Positions 31,326 through 41,400 of a DNA stretch of 64,000 bases are shown here, piece after piece. A program made the position numbers and the translations under genes. Origin of the DNA: Lasioglossum baleicum (Eukaryota; Arthropoda; Insecta; Hymenoptera; Halictidae). Each line of letters starts with the position of its first letter. Positions within the stretch are counted from its first letter, which is position 1. The DNA is taken from contig NC_134936.1 in assembly GCF_051020765.1 (NCBI RefSeq), positions 62,001 to 126,000 on the forward strand, read 5' to 3'. The notes under the pieces were generated by a model. The model saw only the letters and a list, made by a program, of their open reading frames with translations. It did no database searches and was not told the DNA's origin.

Positions 31326-32400
31326 CACTGTCCAACAAATTTCAACTTTTTAAAAGTATTTCGATTCCCACTATGCGATTCTTGTAGAGTTTTCCGCGCT
31401 GATTCCGAATCTGGTTTTAATTTTTTTCCTATACGTCCAGTTTTTGAGAAAATGGAGTTTAAAAAAAAGACATATTTTTCAACTTTAAACAAATATTGCG
31501 ATGTTATTATAAAAGATATTGAATTGTTCTTTACAGCAAAAGATTCTGTAGACATTCCCGAATACAGTGATATCCAATATTAATACATTATGATTGTTTA
31601 AACATGTTTAAACAATGATTAAAGACGGAGATGCACCACTTTTGCACCAATTTTTGCGGATATTTTCGAATTTATCTCAAAAAATAAGGGTCCAGCGAAA
31701 AATTGAACTATACCACGCGAAAGAGCAGACTTTTATCTTGAGAAACCCCCCTGTGAAGTTTGCATGGTCGACGTTTTTTTCGAACCAGAAAGCAAAATAT
31801 CTTCGCGCGACATGAGTTTCCGCCAGTGGCACTCGGGACGGGATACGGCGCAGCGACTGGATACGGAGCGGCGAACGACCGTTCTGGTAGTGAGCGCCAC
31901 TGGTGACAACTCATGTCGGGCGAAGATATTTTGCTTTCTGGTTCGAAGAAAACGTCGACCATGCAAACTTCACAGGGGGGTTTCTCAAGATAAAAGTCTG
32001 CTCTTTCGCGTGGTATAGTTCAATTTTCCGCTGGACCCTTATTTTTTGAGATAAATTCGAAAATATCCGCAAAAATTGGTGCAAAAGTGGTGCATCTCCG
32101 TCTTTAATCATTGTTTAAACATGTTTAAACAATCATAATGTATTAATATTGGATATCACTGTATTCGGGAAAGTCTACAGAATCTTTTGCTGTAAAGAAC
32201 AATTCAATATCTTTTATAATAACATCGCAATATTTGTTTAAAGTTGAAAAATATGTCTTTTTTTTAAACTCCATTTTCTCAAAAACTGGACGTATAGGGA
32301 AAAAATTAAAACCAGATTCGGAATCAGCGCGGAAAACTCTACAAGAATCGCATAGTGGGAATCGAAATACTTTTAAAAAGTTGAAATTTGTTGGACAGTG
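31326..32400. mobile_element. Fold-back (long inverted repeat) element, 1075 bp
   Basis: It starts CACTGTCCAACAAATTTC and ends with its reverse complement. The two arms of about 510 bp match nearly end to end around a centre of about 50 bp (31840-31888). A 6-bp duplication TAATTA flanks it (31320-31325; 32401-32406). The ORFs inside occur in both arms and are by-products. It probably moved non-autonomously with a DNA transposase supplied elsewhere. A transcript through it would fold into a long hairpin. Confidence 0.9.
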
Positions 32401-32406
32401 TAATTA

Positions 32407-32818
32407 AAGGGGAAGACCTGAAAATAGAGGCAACCCCAAAGCAAACAGCGGAGAAATTAATAAAGGACGAATTACAAGAGGAGGTAGAAATAGAAGATGC
32501 ATTTTGGATAAAGAAGAACCAAGGAGAAAACATACTGTTAGCGAAAGTAAAGAACTGGCAACAGAAAAAGATGATAATGCTGAAAAAAATAAACTCAAAG
32601 GTAAAAAAATCTATATAGAGAACGATCTAACTAAAAGGGAGAGAGAAATTCAGAGAGAAATCTACGAAATTGCAAGAACAGAAAAAAATAAAGGAGAGAA
32701 AGTTAAAATAGGCTACAAAAAACTGCAAATCGGAGAAAAATTTTTTCACTGGAAAGAGGACGAAACAGGAATCGAAGAAAAAAAATTCTGGAGCAGACAG
32801 CACACGAGGAATCTCTAA
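32407..32818 (+). pseudogene. LINE ORF1 C-terminal remnant
   Basis: Lysine- and glutamate-rich frames (32388-32618 and 32504-32818) lie directly upstream of the endonuclease. There is no recognisable domain. By position this is the end of ORF1, and low sequence complexity limits confidence. Confidence 0.4.
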
Positions 32819-32866
32819 ACAACGGGAGAACATTGACAGATAAACACGAACACGTCCACGCCCGGA

Positions 32867-33571
32867 ATGCACGTGACAATTTACAACCAAGGTGAAGTGG
32901 CTAAGGAAATAAGATCAAATGATGTAAATAAGGGTGAAACAAAAGCCAAATACGAGTATAGTACAGTTAAAATAGGATTCTGGAATATAGCTGGTCTAAC
33001 AAATAAAGATAAGAATTTTTGGGATTTTGTTAAGCAATGGGATTTTATTGGATTAATAGAGACATGGATAGAAGAAAAACAATGGGAAAAAATAAAAGAA
33101 ATCTTACCACACGAATTTAATTGGAATTGTAAATATGCAACCAGAGAAAACAAGAAAGGAAGAGCGAGCGGAGGAATTATTACCGGCCTAAGGAAAAGCA
33201 TACAAGAAGAGGAAACAAGAAAAGAATTAAACTTTGGAGAAGAGAGAAGAATAAGGATAGTAGACGAAAGATTGAGAATAATAACAGTATATAGCAAAGA
33301 TATGGGAAGCACAAAGGAAGAAATACAACAGGGGATAAGGGAAATAGAGGAAGGAAAATTGATAGTGGGAGGGGATTTTAATGCGAGAACAGGCCGGGAA
33401 GGTAATATCTACCAATTCGGAGAACAAAACAAGACAAGGAAATCTAAAGACAAAAAGATAAATTCGGAAGGCAAACTATTATTGGAATTAACGGAGGAGA
33501 GAGGGTGGAACATACTGAATGGTAACACGGAAGGAAGATATGATAAAAAGAGTCTCAAAATACTTCGATGA
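32867..33571 (+). pseudogene. LINE ORF2: APE-type endonuclease domain
   Basis: A 234-codon frame with KIGFWNIAGLTNKD, FIGLIETWI, RASGGIITGL, IVGGDFNARTG and GWNILNGNTEG, the ordered motifs of LINE APE endonucleases. These include the catalytic ET region and the GDFNA motif. It breaks off near 33530, where it is fused out of frame to distal reverse transcriptase sequence. Confidence 0.87.
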
Positions 33572-34545
33572 CAAAGAACTACAGCTGAATACGGATAAAA
33601 CCAAAATTATGATATTCCATAAAGGGAGGGGGAAGAAGAAACAAGAGGAATGGGAATACCAAGGACAAAAACTAGAGGTAGTGAAGGAGTTTAAATATCT
33701 AGGATACCATTTCCAGAAAAACCGAAGCAGCGAAGCACATATAAGGGAAACAACGAAGAAAGCAAGAATAGCTATGGCACAAGTATGGGGAATAGGTCAA
33801 AGAAAGTTTAGAAACAACTATAAGAGGCGAATGAAGATGTTTAACAGCTTAGTCAAAAGTATTTTACTGTACGCTTCAGAGATATGGGGATGGATGGAGG
33901 CTGAGAAAATGGAGAAAATACAGGAGAAGTATATACGCTGGACCTTAGGACTAGATTTTAACACACCTGCATATCTAATACTAGAAGAAACAAAAACGGA
34001 CAAAATAAGAATAGAAGCAGGAAGAAGAGCATTAAGATACGAGGAGAAAACAAAAAGTCAGAGTAGCAACGCAATTCTAAGAGAAAGTTGGAAAGAGATA
34101 GATAGGAAACAAGAAAAGAGGAAGTCAAAATGGGAAAAAACAAGAGACTCATATTATTTCAACAAAGGAATAGACATGGAAACAATGGAAGCGGAAAGAA
34201 ATGAAGGTAAAAAGTACGAAGAATTTCTGATACAAACCGATAGAGAGGAGCAGTTACAATGGCAATATGACAAAATAACAGAAAGCAGATATAACAAACA
34301 GTATAGAGAAATCAGGAAGGCTCAGATGGCTGGATACCTATGCAAAGCATACGAGGGCAGAGATCAAAGAATGATTGCCAGATTTAGATGTGGGAATGAG
34401 GAACAGAACAACAAGTACTGGACTAACATAAGGAGAAGGATAGAGTCTGCAGACTATGTAAAGAGAAGCCGGAGACCCTAATCCACATGGTAAGTGAATG
34501 TAAAGAGCTGAAGAGAGTAAACATAGGAGTGCGAGGAATTCTGAA
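33519..34545 (+). pseudogene. LINE ORF2: distal reverse transcriptase and C-terminal CCHC motif
   Basis: A 320-codon frame starting after the catalytic core, with NTDKTKIMIFHKG and FKYLGYHF (post-core motifs), then a basic, helical thumb/C-terminal region. Beyond the frame end at 34481 a shifted frame continues with CRLCKEKPETLIHMVSEC, a C-x2-C-H-C motif, so one frameshift is present near 34450. Confidence 0.8.
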
Positions 34546-34701
34546 AGGAGACAAAGAGGGAACAAACCGAACCCGTAACGCGCGATTTCACGCCTCGTAA
34601 CCAGGCGCGACACATCGCTACGCACCTTCCCGCGTTTTCGCGCCTCGAGACAGACGCCGCATACATACCGCAACCCGCGCACCCCGCGGCAATCACCGAA
34701 T

Positions 34702-34718
34702 TTGCCTATAAGAGGCAA
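34702..34718 (+). promoter_or_regulatory. TATA box of the Gypsy C LTR between TTGCC/GGCAA
   Basis: TATAAGA is flanked by the inverted pair TTGCC and GGCAA. The same element is at 42430-42446 in the 3' LTR. It lies 70 bp upstream of the hairpin array. Confidence 0.6.
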
Positions 34719-34781
34719 CGCGGAAGGCGACACGCTCTCTTTCCGAGTCCAGCAGGCGAGCCGCTTGGTCGACTGGAACCC

Positions 34782-35365
34782 TGGTAAGCGCCTTACCCTG
34801 ACGAGCCGTCAAGACCCTGATCCCAACCGTTCCTGTTCCCCGTGCAACGCGCCGTTGTATCCCCGTCCGTTCAACGTGCCGTCGAACGAATCTTCCGTTC
34901 AACTTCGCGCCGAAGTTCCCGTCGCCGTCTCCACGTGCCGTCGAGACACCTTTAGCAACGCGCCGTTGTATCCTCGCCCGTTCCACGTGCCGTCGAACGA
35001 ATCCGTTAACTTCGCGCCGAAGTTCCCGTCGCCGTCTCCACGTGCCGTCGAGACACCTTTTGCAACGCGCCGTTGTATCCTTGCCCGTTCCACGTGCCGT
35101 CGAACGAATCCGTTAACTTCGCGCCGAAGTTCCCGTCGCCGTCTCCACGTGCCGTCGAGACACCTTTTGCAACACGCCGTTGTATCCTCGCTCGTTCAAC
35201 GTGCCGTCGAACGAATCCGTTTAACTTCGCGCCGAAGTTCCCGTCACCGTTCCCACGAACCGTCCTGACCGATCCCGAATACCTGTTGCCGCGAGCCGCC
35301 GGTTCCCGTATCCGAGTAAGTCGACGAGCCGTCGCGGAAAATCCGTACCTGCCGCGACGGGCCGT
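34782..35365 (+). repeat. Hairpin array in the Gypsy C LTR
   Basis: Many stems share the loop CGC: GGTAAG / CTTACC (about 34783-34797), CAACG / CGTTG (four times) and AACTTCG / CGAAGTT (four times). Others share loop AGC (TGACG / CGTCA; CGACG / CGTCG). Two further stems, CGTTC / GAACG and GTCTC / GAGAC, enclose the same 11-base loop CACGTGCCGTC. Near 35552 TGGCTC / GAGCCA has loop GGC. In the 3' LTR its C-to-T change leaves a G-U pair. The same array is at about 42510-43090. Confidence 0.85.
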
Positions 35366-35595
35366 TTTCCGTCATCGACCGACAGATCCGCGCGCGTGCA
35401 CCCGCGAACGTTATCGGAAATCTTCGCGACCCGCGGCCCTGTGAGACGTAAAAGTTACGTCGCGTGTTCTGTTTATTTCATACCTCGCCCGAACTACCGT
35501 CTCCCGTCCGCTTCCCTCGCCGCGAACCCTGGCTCGGCGAGCCATTCAGCAACGAGGGAGAGATCCGGTTGTGACGAGGATTCGGACTCGTTACA

Positions 35596-35613
35596 TGGCG
35601 CCCAAACAGGGAC
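35596..35613 (+). other. Primer binding site, tRNA-Lys type
   Basis: TGGCGCCCAAACAGGGAC begins immediately after the 5' LTR. It is complementary, with about one mismatch, to the 3' end of tRNA-Lys as used by many retroelements. That match is from memory of the tRNA. Confidence 0.75.
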
Positions 35614-36073
35614 CTTAAAAGTGTCGCGAACAAAACACAAGACAGTACCGACCGAAAACCACGTGGCGCAACGCGAAGTTCGAGGTTAACTCGCCGCGAA
35701 AACACGCGAGCCGCGAGTTCCAGTGCCGCCAACCGAAGTTCCCCAGTGAAGACAGTGCCGCGCGCGCCATCTAGTGAAAAAGGGTGCAACCAGCAACCGC
35801 GCGAAGTGCCACGGAACGACGGGGACGAACATCTAGTGCCGATAGACGGAAGGCCTATACACTGGTTCGGAATATGGTCACGCGCAGAGCACGGATGAAC
35901 GGCGAAAATCTACACGGATTGCCGCGATATCCTTGACCGAGACGCAATTCGCCGCGTGCTATAAACAATCCGCGGGCGCACGGGCGCGAAGGTGAATTGT
36001 GCGTGACGTGACAAGAGACCACGCCACCATCTAGCGGTGATCTACAGGACTTCTATACGAGGACCACCGCCGA
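35614..36073 (+). other. Gypsy C untranslated leader
   Basis: Between the primer binding site and gag. GC-rich and without an ORF of its own. It is the expected location of packaging signals. Confidence 0.6.
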
Positions 36074-37162
36074 ATGAGACGGATCCGGCTGACGAAGGAA
36101 CAGCTGATTACCGAACTACAACGTAGTAACCTGCCTACAAACGGAACCGCAGAGGAACTCTGCCAGCGACTAACCGACTACATACGGCAGCACTTCGAAA
36201 TGACGGAACCAAGGGACGGAGTGAGCACCAGGAACATGGCGGCCGCCAGCGAGAAAGTGACAGCTGTCACTGTCAAGGCCGCCGCCGAAACGGCTACTAC
36301 AGCCCAGACCGCCGAAAGAACCTTCGTCGAGAAGGCTGACCCATACCGAAGCATCGACCGACTACGCAAATCCGGCAACATCACCGATGGAAAGGATCCA
36401 CTATCCTTCCTGGAACGAATGGCCGAGCTCCAGGAGACGTACGATCTCACCGACGCCGACCTGTTACGTGGAGTCCCCGAGTTACTACGCGGACCGGCCC
36501 AGATATGGTACCGAAACAGTAGGGCCGAGATCAGATCGTGGGAAGAGTTCTGCGAGGAATTCACCCAGGTATTCGCGTCCAATCGCTCACGATTCCAACG
36601 GGAGAACGAGGCTCGCATGCGTCGACAGCGCGCCAACGAGCCCTTCCACGAGTTCATGAGTTCGATCATCATGCTCATGCGACGCGCACACATGGACGAT
36701 CACCACCGCACGGATCTGCTATTTGAGAACATGCGGCCAGAATATAGGAGGCTCATCTACCGATCAGATGTGAAGAGTGCTCGAGACCTCCTGGCACGCG
36801 TCCAACAAATAGAACAGGAAGACACCGAAGAGGTTCCCTCCGAACGGAAGACCGCGTCACGCGCCGTGCCGGTCAGCGCCGCGGAGGCCACCGAACCGAA
36901 CATGGCCGTCACCGAACCGATCGAGGCGCGACTCACGCGACTCAGCGCTCCGCCCGAAGTTGACCGCTCCGGACAAACCGAGGGACAGTATCACCCGACA
37001 ACACACTGCTGGCGATGCAAGCAACGCGGGCATCAGCGGTTTGAGTGTCGGAACATTTATCGAAAGTTTTGCTCTCGGTGCGGCCGCGACGACGTGTTGA
37101 CCCGCGATTGCCATCCACCGGGAAACGGACCGCGGGGCCCGACATCGCCGAGCCGGCGCTAA
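36074..37162 (+). CDS. Gypsy C gag with SAP-like N-terminus and CCHC knuckle
   Basis: A 362-codon frame. Residues 1-40 (LTKEQLITELQRSNLPTNGT, then AEELCQRLTDYIRQ) fit a SAP-type motif. The capsid-like region spans about 85-240 (WYRNSRAEIRSWEEFCEEF). CWRCKQRGHQRFEC is a canonical knuckle, and a second, CSRCGRDDVLTRDC, has Val where His is expected. The frame overlaps pol by about 118 nt and ends at TAA 37160-37162. It starts at the first methionine after the leader. Confidence 0.9.
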   Translation: MRRIRLTKEQLITELQRSNLPTNGTAEELCQRLTDYIRQHFEMTEPRDGVSTRNMAAASEKVTAVTVKAAAETATTAQTAERTFVEKADPYRSIDRLRKSGNITDGKDPLSFLERMAELQETYDLTDADLLRGVPELLRGPAQIWYRNSRAEIRSWEEFCEEFTQVFASNRSRFQRENEARMRRQRANEPFHEFMSSIIMLMRRAHMDDHHRTDLLFENMRPEYRRLIYRSDVKSARDLLARVQQIEQEDTEEVPSERKTASRAVPVSAAEATEPNMAVTEPIEARLTRLSAPPEVDRSGQTEGQYHPTTHCWRCKQRGHQRFECRNIYRKFCSRCGRDDVLTRDCHPPGNGPRGPTSPSRR

Positions 37163-38424
37163 TAAATTCGGGCCCGTCAATCCGTTACACGCCGCGACCA
37201 CTTCTGCCAATCGTCATGCTGGGACGAGAAATTGATGCCATGCTGGACACCGGAGCCCAGCTTTCGTGCATCAACGCGGAAGTATTGGAGTGGGCCCGGG
37301 AAAGAGGGGTCCGAACCGCCGAGGGTTATCAACGGATCTGCCTCGCCGACGGATCGGAAATGCACCCGTCTGGCACCATCCGTTTAACATTCCGCGTGGG
37401 AGACGTCGACCACACCGAAGACTTCACCGTATTACCGAAGATGGGCCCACCCGTACTGCTCGGGATCCAGGCCATCGCCGCGCTCCGTTTGACCGTCCAA
37501 CCGCCTCCAGAGGTAGCCAACTGGGCCGCAAACTGTCTGGCCGAACCCTGCCTCCAAATGGGACTCCGGAAAATGAGGGAGGACGAACGCGAGCCGTTCC
37601 AAAAATTTTTGGAGCAGGAGCTGGCGAAATTCTCCTCCACGGCCGGACGCACCACGCTAGTGCACCACCGGATAAAGTTGCTCAATGAGACACCGCTCAA
37701 GCAACGATACCGGCCCCGCAATCCGGTGATGCAAGCCGTGATCGACGAAGAAGTCGACAAAATGCTGCGAGACGGAGTCATCGAGCGATCCAGCAGCCCG
37801 TGGAGCTCGCCAGTGGTCGTCGTCAAGAAGAAAGACGGCAAACCACGCTTCTGCGTCGACTTCCGCCGCCTGAACGACCGTTCCGAGAAGGACGCATACC
37901 CGCTGCCACATATCCAGGCCACCCTCGACAAATTGCGAGGGGCCAAGTTCTTAACAACGTTGGATTTAAAGAACGGATATTGGCAGGTCCCGTTAGAAGC
38001 AGCCAGTCGACCACTCACCGCCTTCACCGTGCCCGGAAGAGGACTATTTCAGTTCACGGTAATGCCGTTCGGCCTCCACTCGGCACCCGCCACGTTCCAA
38101 CGACTCCTGGACCAAATCATCGGGCCAGAGATGGAGCCGAACGCATTTGCGTATCTCGACGACATCATCATCGTCAGCCGGAGCCTCAGCGAACACCGTC
38201 GCCACCTACGCGAGGTCTTTCGCCGGCTCCGCGCCGCCGGCCTGCGCCTCAACCCGGAGAAATGCAGATTCTGCGTCGACAGCCTCCGCTACCTCGGTCA
38301 CATCGTGGATCAGCAAGGAATCCGGACCGATCCCGAGAAGACGAGCGCAATAGCACAGCTGGCTGCTCCGAAAACGATTCGAGATGTTCGACGATTTCAC
38401 GGCATGGCTGCATGGTATCGATGA
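37045..38424 (+). pseudogene. Gypsy C pol, first part: protease and reverse transcriptase (stops early)
   Basis: A 459-codon frame overlapping gag. Retropepsin motif AMLDTGAQLSC, then MGPPVLLGIQAIA, reverse transcriptase FCVDFRRLNDRSEKDAYPLP and YLDDIIIVS. The frame ends at TGA 38422-38424, exactly where Gypsy A has an arginine in the motif WYRRFIPNFAE. The same frame continues at once in the next segment, so one nonsense change at a CpG-type codon breaks pol. The methionine at 37045 lies within the gag overlap and need not be used if frameshifting occurs. Confidence 0.9.
37135..37141 (+). promoter_or_regulatory. Candidate -1 ribosomal frameshift heptamer (Gypsy C)
   Basis: GGGCCCG reads as G GGC CCG in the gag frame, fitting X XXY YYZ, and lies in the gag-pol overlap seven codons before the gag stop. 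Pol is in the -1 frame. The heptamer is not among the most efficient types, so this is a candidate only. Confidence 0.4.
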
Positions 38425-38427
38425 TTC

Positions 38428-41400
38428 GTGCCGAATTTTGCCGAGATCATGAAACCCCTGACGAGGCTCACCAGGAAGAATGCCAAGTGGAGGTGGACCG
38501 AGGAAGAAGAAACTGCGTTCCGGACAATGAAGGAAAAGCTTGTGGCCGCGCCGGTTCTCGCTTGTCCGGATTTCACGCAGCCGTTCACGCTCCAGACGGA
38601 CGCCAGTGACAGCGGCCTGGGAATCGTGCTCACGCAAGGTCCGGACAACAATGAGCACGTCATTGCCTACGCCAGTCACACGCTGAGCACCACCGAGCGG
38701 AAGTACAGCGCCACAGAAAAGGAGTGCCTCGCCGTCATATGGGGAATACGGAAAATGAAGCCGTACCTCGAAGGCTACCACTTCACCGTAGTCACCGATC
38801 ATCAGGCACTCCGATGGCTCCGCCAAATCGAGAACCCGACCGGACGCCTGGCAAGATGGGCACTCGAGCTACAGCAGTACGATTTTGACGTCCGATACCG
38901 GCCCGGAAAGTTGAACCACGTGGCGGACGCGCTGTCCCGTAACGCACCCACGGTGGGCGTTAACCTGCTCCGACCAAAACAGCGCCCCGACACATGGTAT
39001 CAGAAGAAATTCGAGGCCGTCCAGAACAATCCGTTGTCCGTCACCGACTTCCGAATCCAGGACGGAAAGCTGCAACGCCACGTACTGCACCAGCTCGATT
39101 ATAACGAGCCCGAGCCGGGAAACGCCTGGAAGATCTGCGTGCCCACCGACGAACGAGAAGAAATACTCCGAAAATATCACGACGACCCCACCGCCGGACA
39201 TCTGGGGGTCGCGAAGACCATCGTTCGACTGGCACAACGATTCTACTGGCCCGGAATGTTTCGGGAAACCGCCCGATACGTTCGCAGCTGTGCCAGCTGC
39301 CAGCGGTACAAGTCACCACCGCAGCAACCCGCGGGGCATCTCCATGCCAATCCAGGCACCAGACCATGGCATACGGTGTCCATCGACCTCGTCGGACCAC
39401 TGCCAAGGTCACGCCAGGGGAACATCTGGCTGCTGGTCGCCCTCGACCGCTTCACCAAGTGGGTGGAGCTTGTACCGCTCCGAAAGGTTACCAGCTCCGC
39501 CGTCGCCGCCGCAATCCAGAGGGAAGTCATTCTCCGTCACGGGGCCCCTGAGGTGGTCATCACCGACAACGGTCGCCAGTTCATCGGGGGACCGTTCACC
39601 GCTCTGCTCGAGGCCGCCGGAACCGTCCACCGGAAGACACCGCCGTACTCGCCCCACTGCAACCCGGTTGAACGAGCCAACAGGGTTGTAAAAACGATGC
39701 TCGCCCAATACACCGGCGCCCGGCACAACCAGTGGGACGAGAGAATCGAAGAAGCTCGCTTTGCCGTCAACACCGCCTGGCATGAGTCGACCGGGTACAG
39801 TCCGGCGTATCTCAACCAGGGAAGAGAACTCCGAGCACCGGGACAATCACCGACCGAAGATCCGAACGAGGCACCGAAACAACGTTGGAAGAATCTACGG
39901 GACGCGCAGGAGCTCGCGAAATTGCATTTAGCACGTGCATTCGGACGGCAAGCAAAGTACTATGACCTCCGACACCGCGACTGGCGCCCAGCCTTCGGAG
40001 AACGCGTCTGGAAACGCGAACATACGCTGTCGGACAAAGCTGCCGGAATCAACGCGAAGCTCGCGCCCAAGTACAGCGGTCCGTACACCGTGGGAAAAAT
40101 CGTGTCTCCGGTCATTGTCGATTTACGGGGCGATAACCGAAAGTGGACACGCCATATTCATGTCCAGGATTTAAAGCCTGCGGTAGAACCGGACTCCGAA
40201 ACGCGAGCCGCGACCCACGCTGGGAATAATACGGAACCGAGCGGCACGTCTCCTCCACCCGATACCCCCGCCAACGTACCAGCCCCTCGTCGCCGAGGCC
40301 GACCCCGTAAACTAATCCCGAGCATTTCTTGTTGTAACCAAAAGTACACAATAGAAGCAAAGCGGCAGAACAACATGGAGCCCTGGGTCCAAGAGCTAGC
40401 AGACCTGCTGGAGGAGCCGAACACGGACGAGAGGCCCCGAACGCCGACATTCCAGTTACCTGACTTGGAGGCCTCACCGGTCGAGCCGACCGGAGACACC
40501 GCAACCGCCGCAATATCGACACCGCCAACAGTGGGGCAACCCAGTGCCGAGCCAGCCGTCGAACAACCAGAGCACCTCGGGGTGGCAACCCAACCAGCCG
40601 CAGCGCAACCCCCGAGGCCAGCGGGACCGTCGCCTTACCGCCGTAGCGGCCCGCGAGTACGGTCCGTACGACCGGTAACGTGGCTCCCGGCCCTACTCAA
40701 ACGCAAGGCCGAACTAGAGGAAGCCGCGAGGAAGCACAGTCCGGCTATCACCAGCCCTCCGACCACCGTCCCCGGACCATCAGGTGTTACCGAGCACACG
40801 ACGGCGGGGCCGTTCGACCCAGTCCCGTGCTCAGGGAAACCAACCGAACCCCCGACCTGGTGGGACGGCGTAATCGCACCGCCGACGAAGACAGGCCGCC
40901 AACGAACGAAGGGGCCGCGCCAGGGGCAACCCACGGCGCCCCAAGGCACCAAACCGCTCCTGCTCGTGGACTTGACCGGACCAGACGCCACGGTACCCAC
41001 ACCTCCGGTAACGAGGAAACCAGCACCAGAGACGGTGGCACCACGGCCGCCAGCCACCGTATTTGGGGTGAGTCGGGCCAACGCACCACCAGGGCCGTCA
41101 GTGGCCGTCAAAGCCACCCCCCCCCCCCCCGAAGCTGTCAACACCGTTCAGACAGGACGCACCGCGACAGCAGCCGTCCATACAGGCCTGGACGGAACAG
41201 CCCGGCAACGGAGGCCGACCAGTACCGACCGGGGAGCGCCTCCCCGGCGCACCACCGTCCTTGCCATACGAGGGGAAGCCCGTACCTGGTACCACCGCGT
41301 GGTACCAGCTGCCGACGGGTCGTCGAGTAGAAGTACCCGGGTATTACGTCAAAACGGGGCAGTACCGGGCATCCACCCCGGAAGAGAGGTGGATCCTCTT

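Larger units (their letters stand above)
32401..34563 (+). mobile_element. Non-LTR retrotransposon fragment with internal deletion
   Basis: It contains the end of an ORF1-like frame, an APE endonuclease domain, and then directly the thumb and C-terminal part of a reverse transcriptase, all on the plus strand. The reverse transcriptase core with its YADD motif is missing. The 5' end is truncated in AT-rich repeat, and the 3' end is joined at about 34564 to a Gypsy C LTR that itself lacks its first 90 bp. Confidence 0.82.
34564..35595 (+). repeat. 5' LTR of Gypsy C (first 90 bp missing)
   Basis: Aligned with 42292-43338. It ends GACTCGTTACA directly before the primer binding site. It contains a TATA box (34707) and four tandem units of about 107 bp (anchors 34876, 34987, 35094, 35201). 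Confidence 0.92.

Noticed and set aside
31615..32111. ORFs of 60-84 codons in the fold-back arms
   Set aside because: The same frames appear mirrored in both arms. There are no domains and the length is due to chance.
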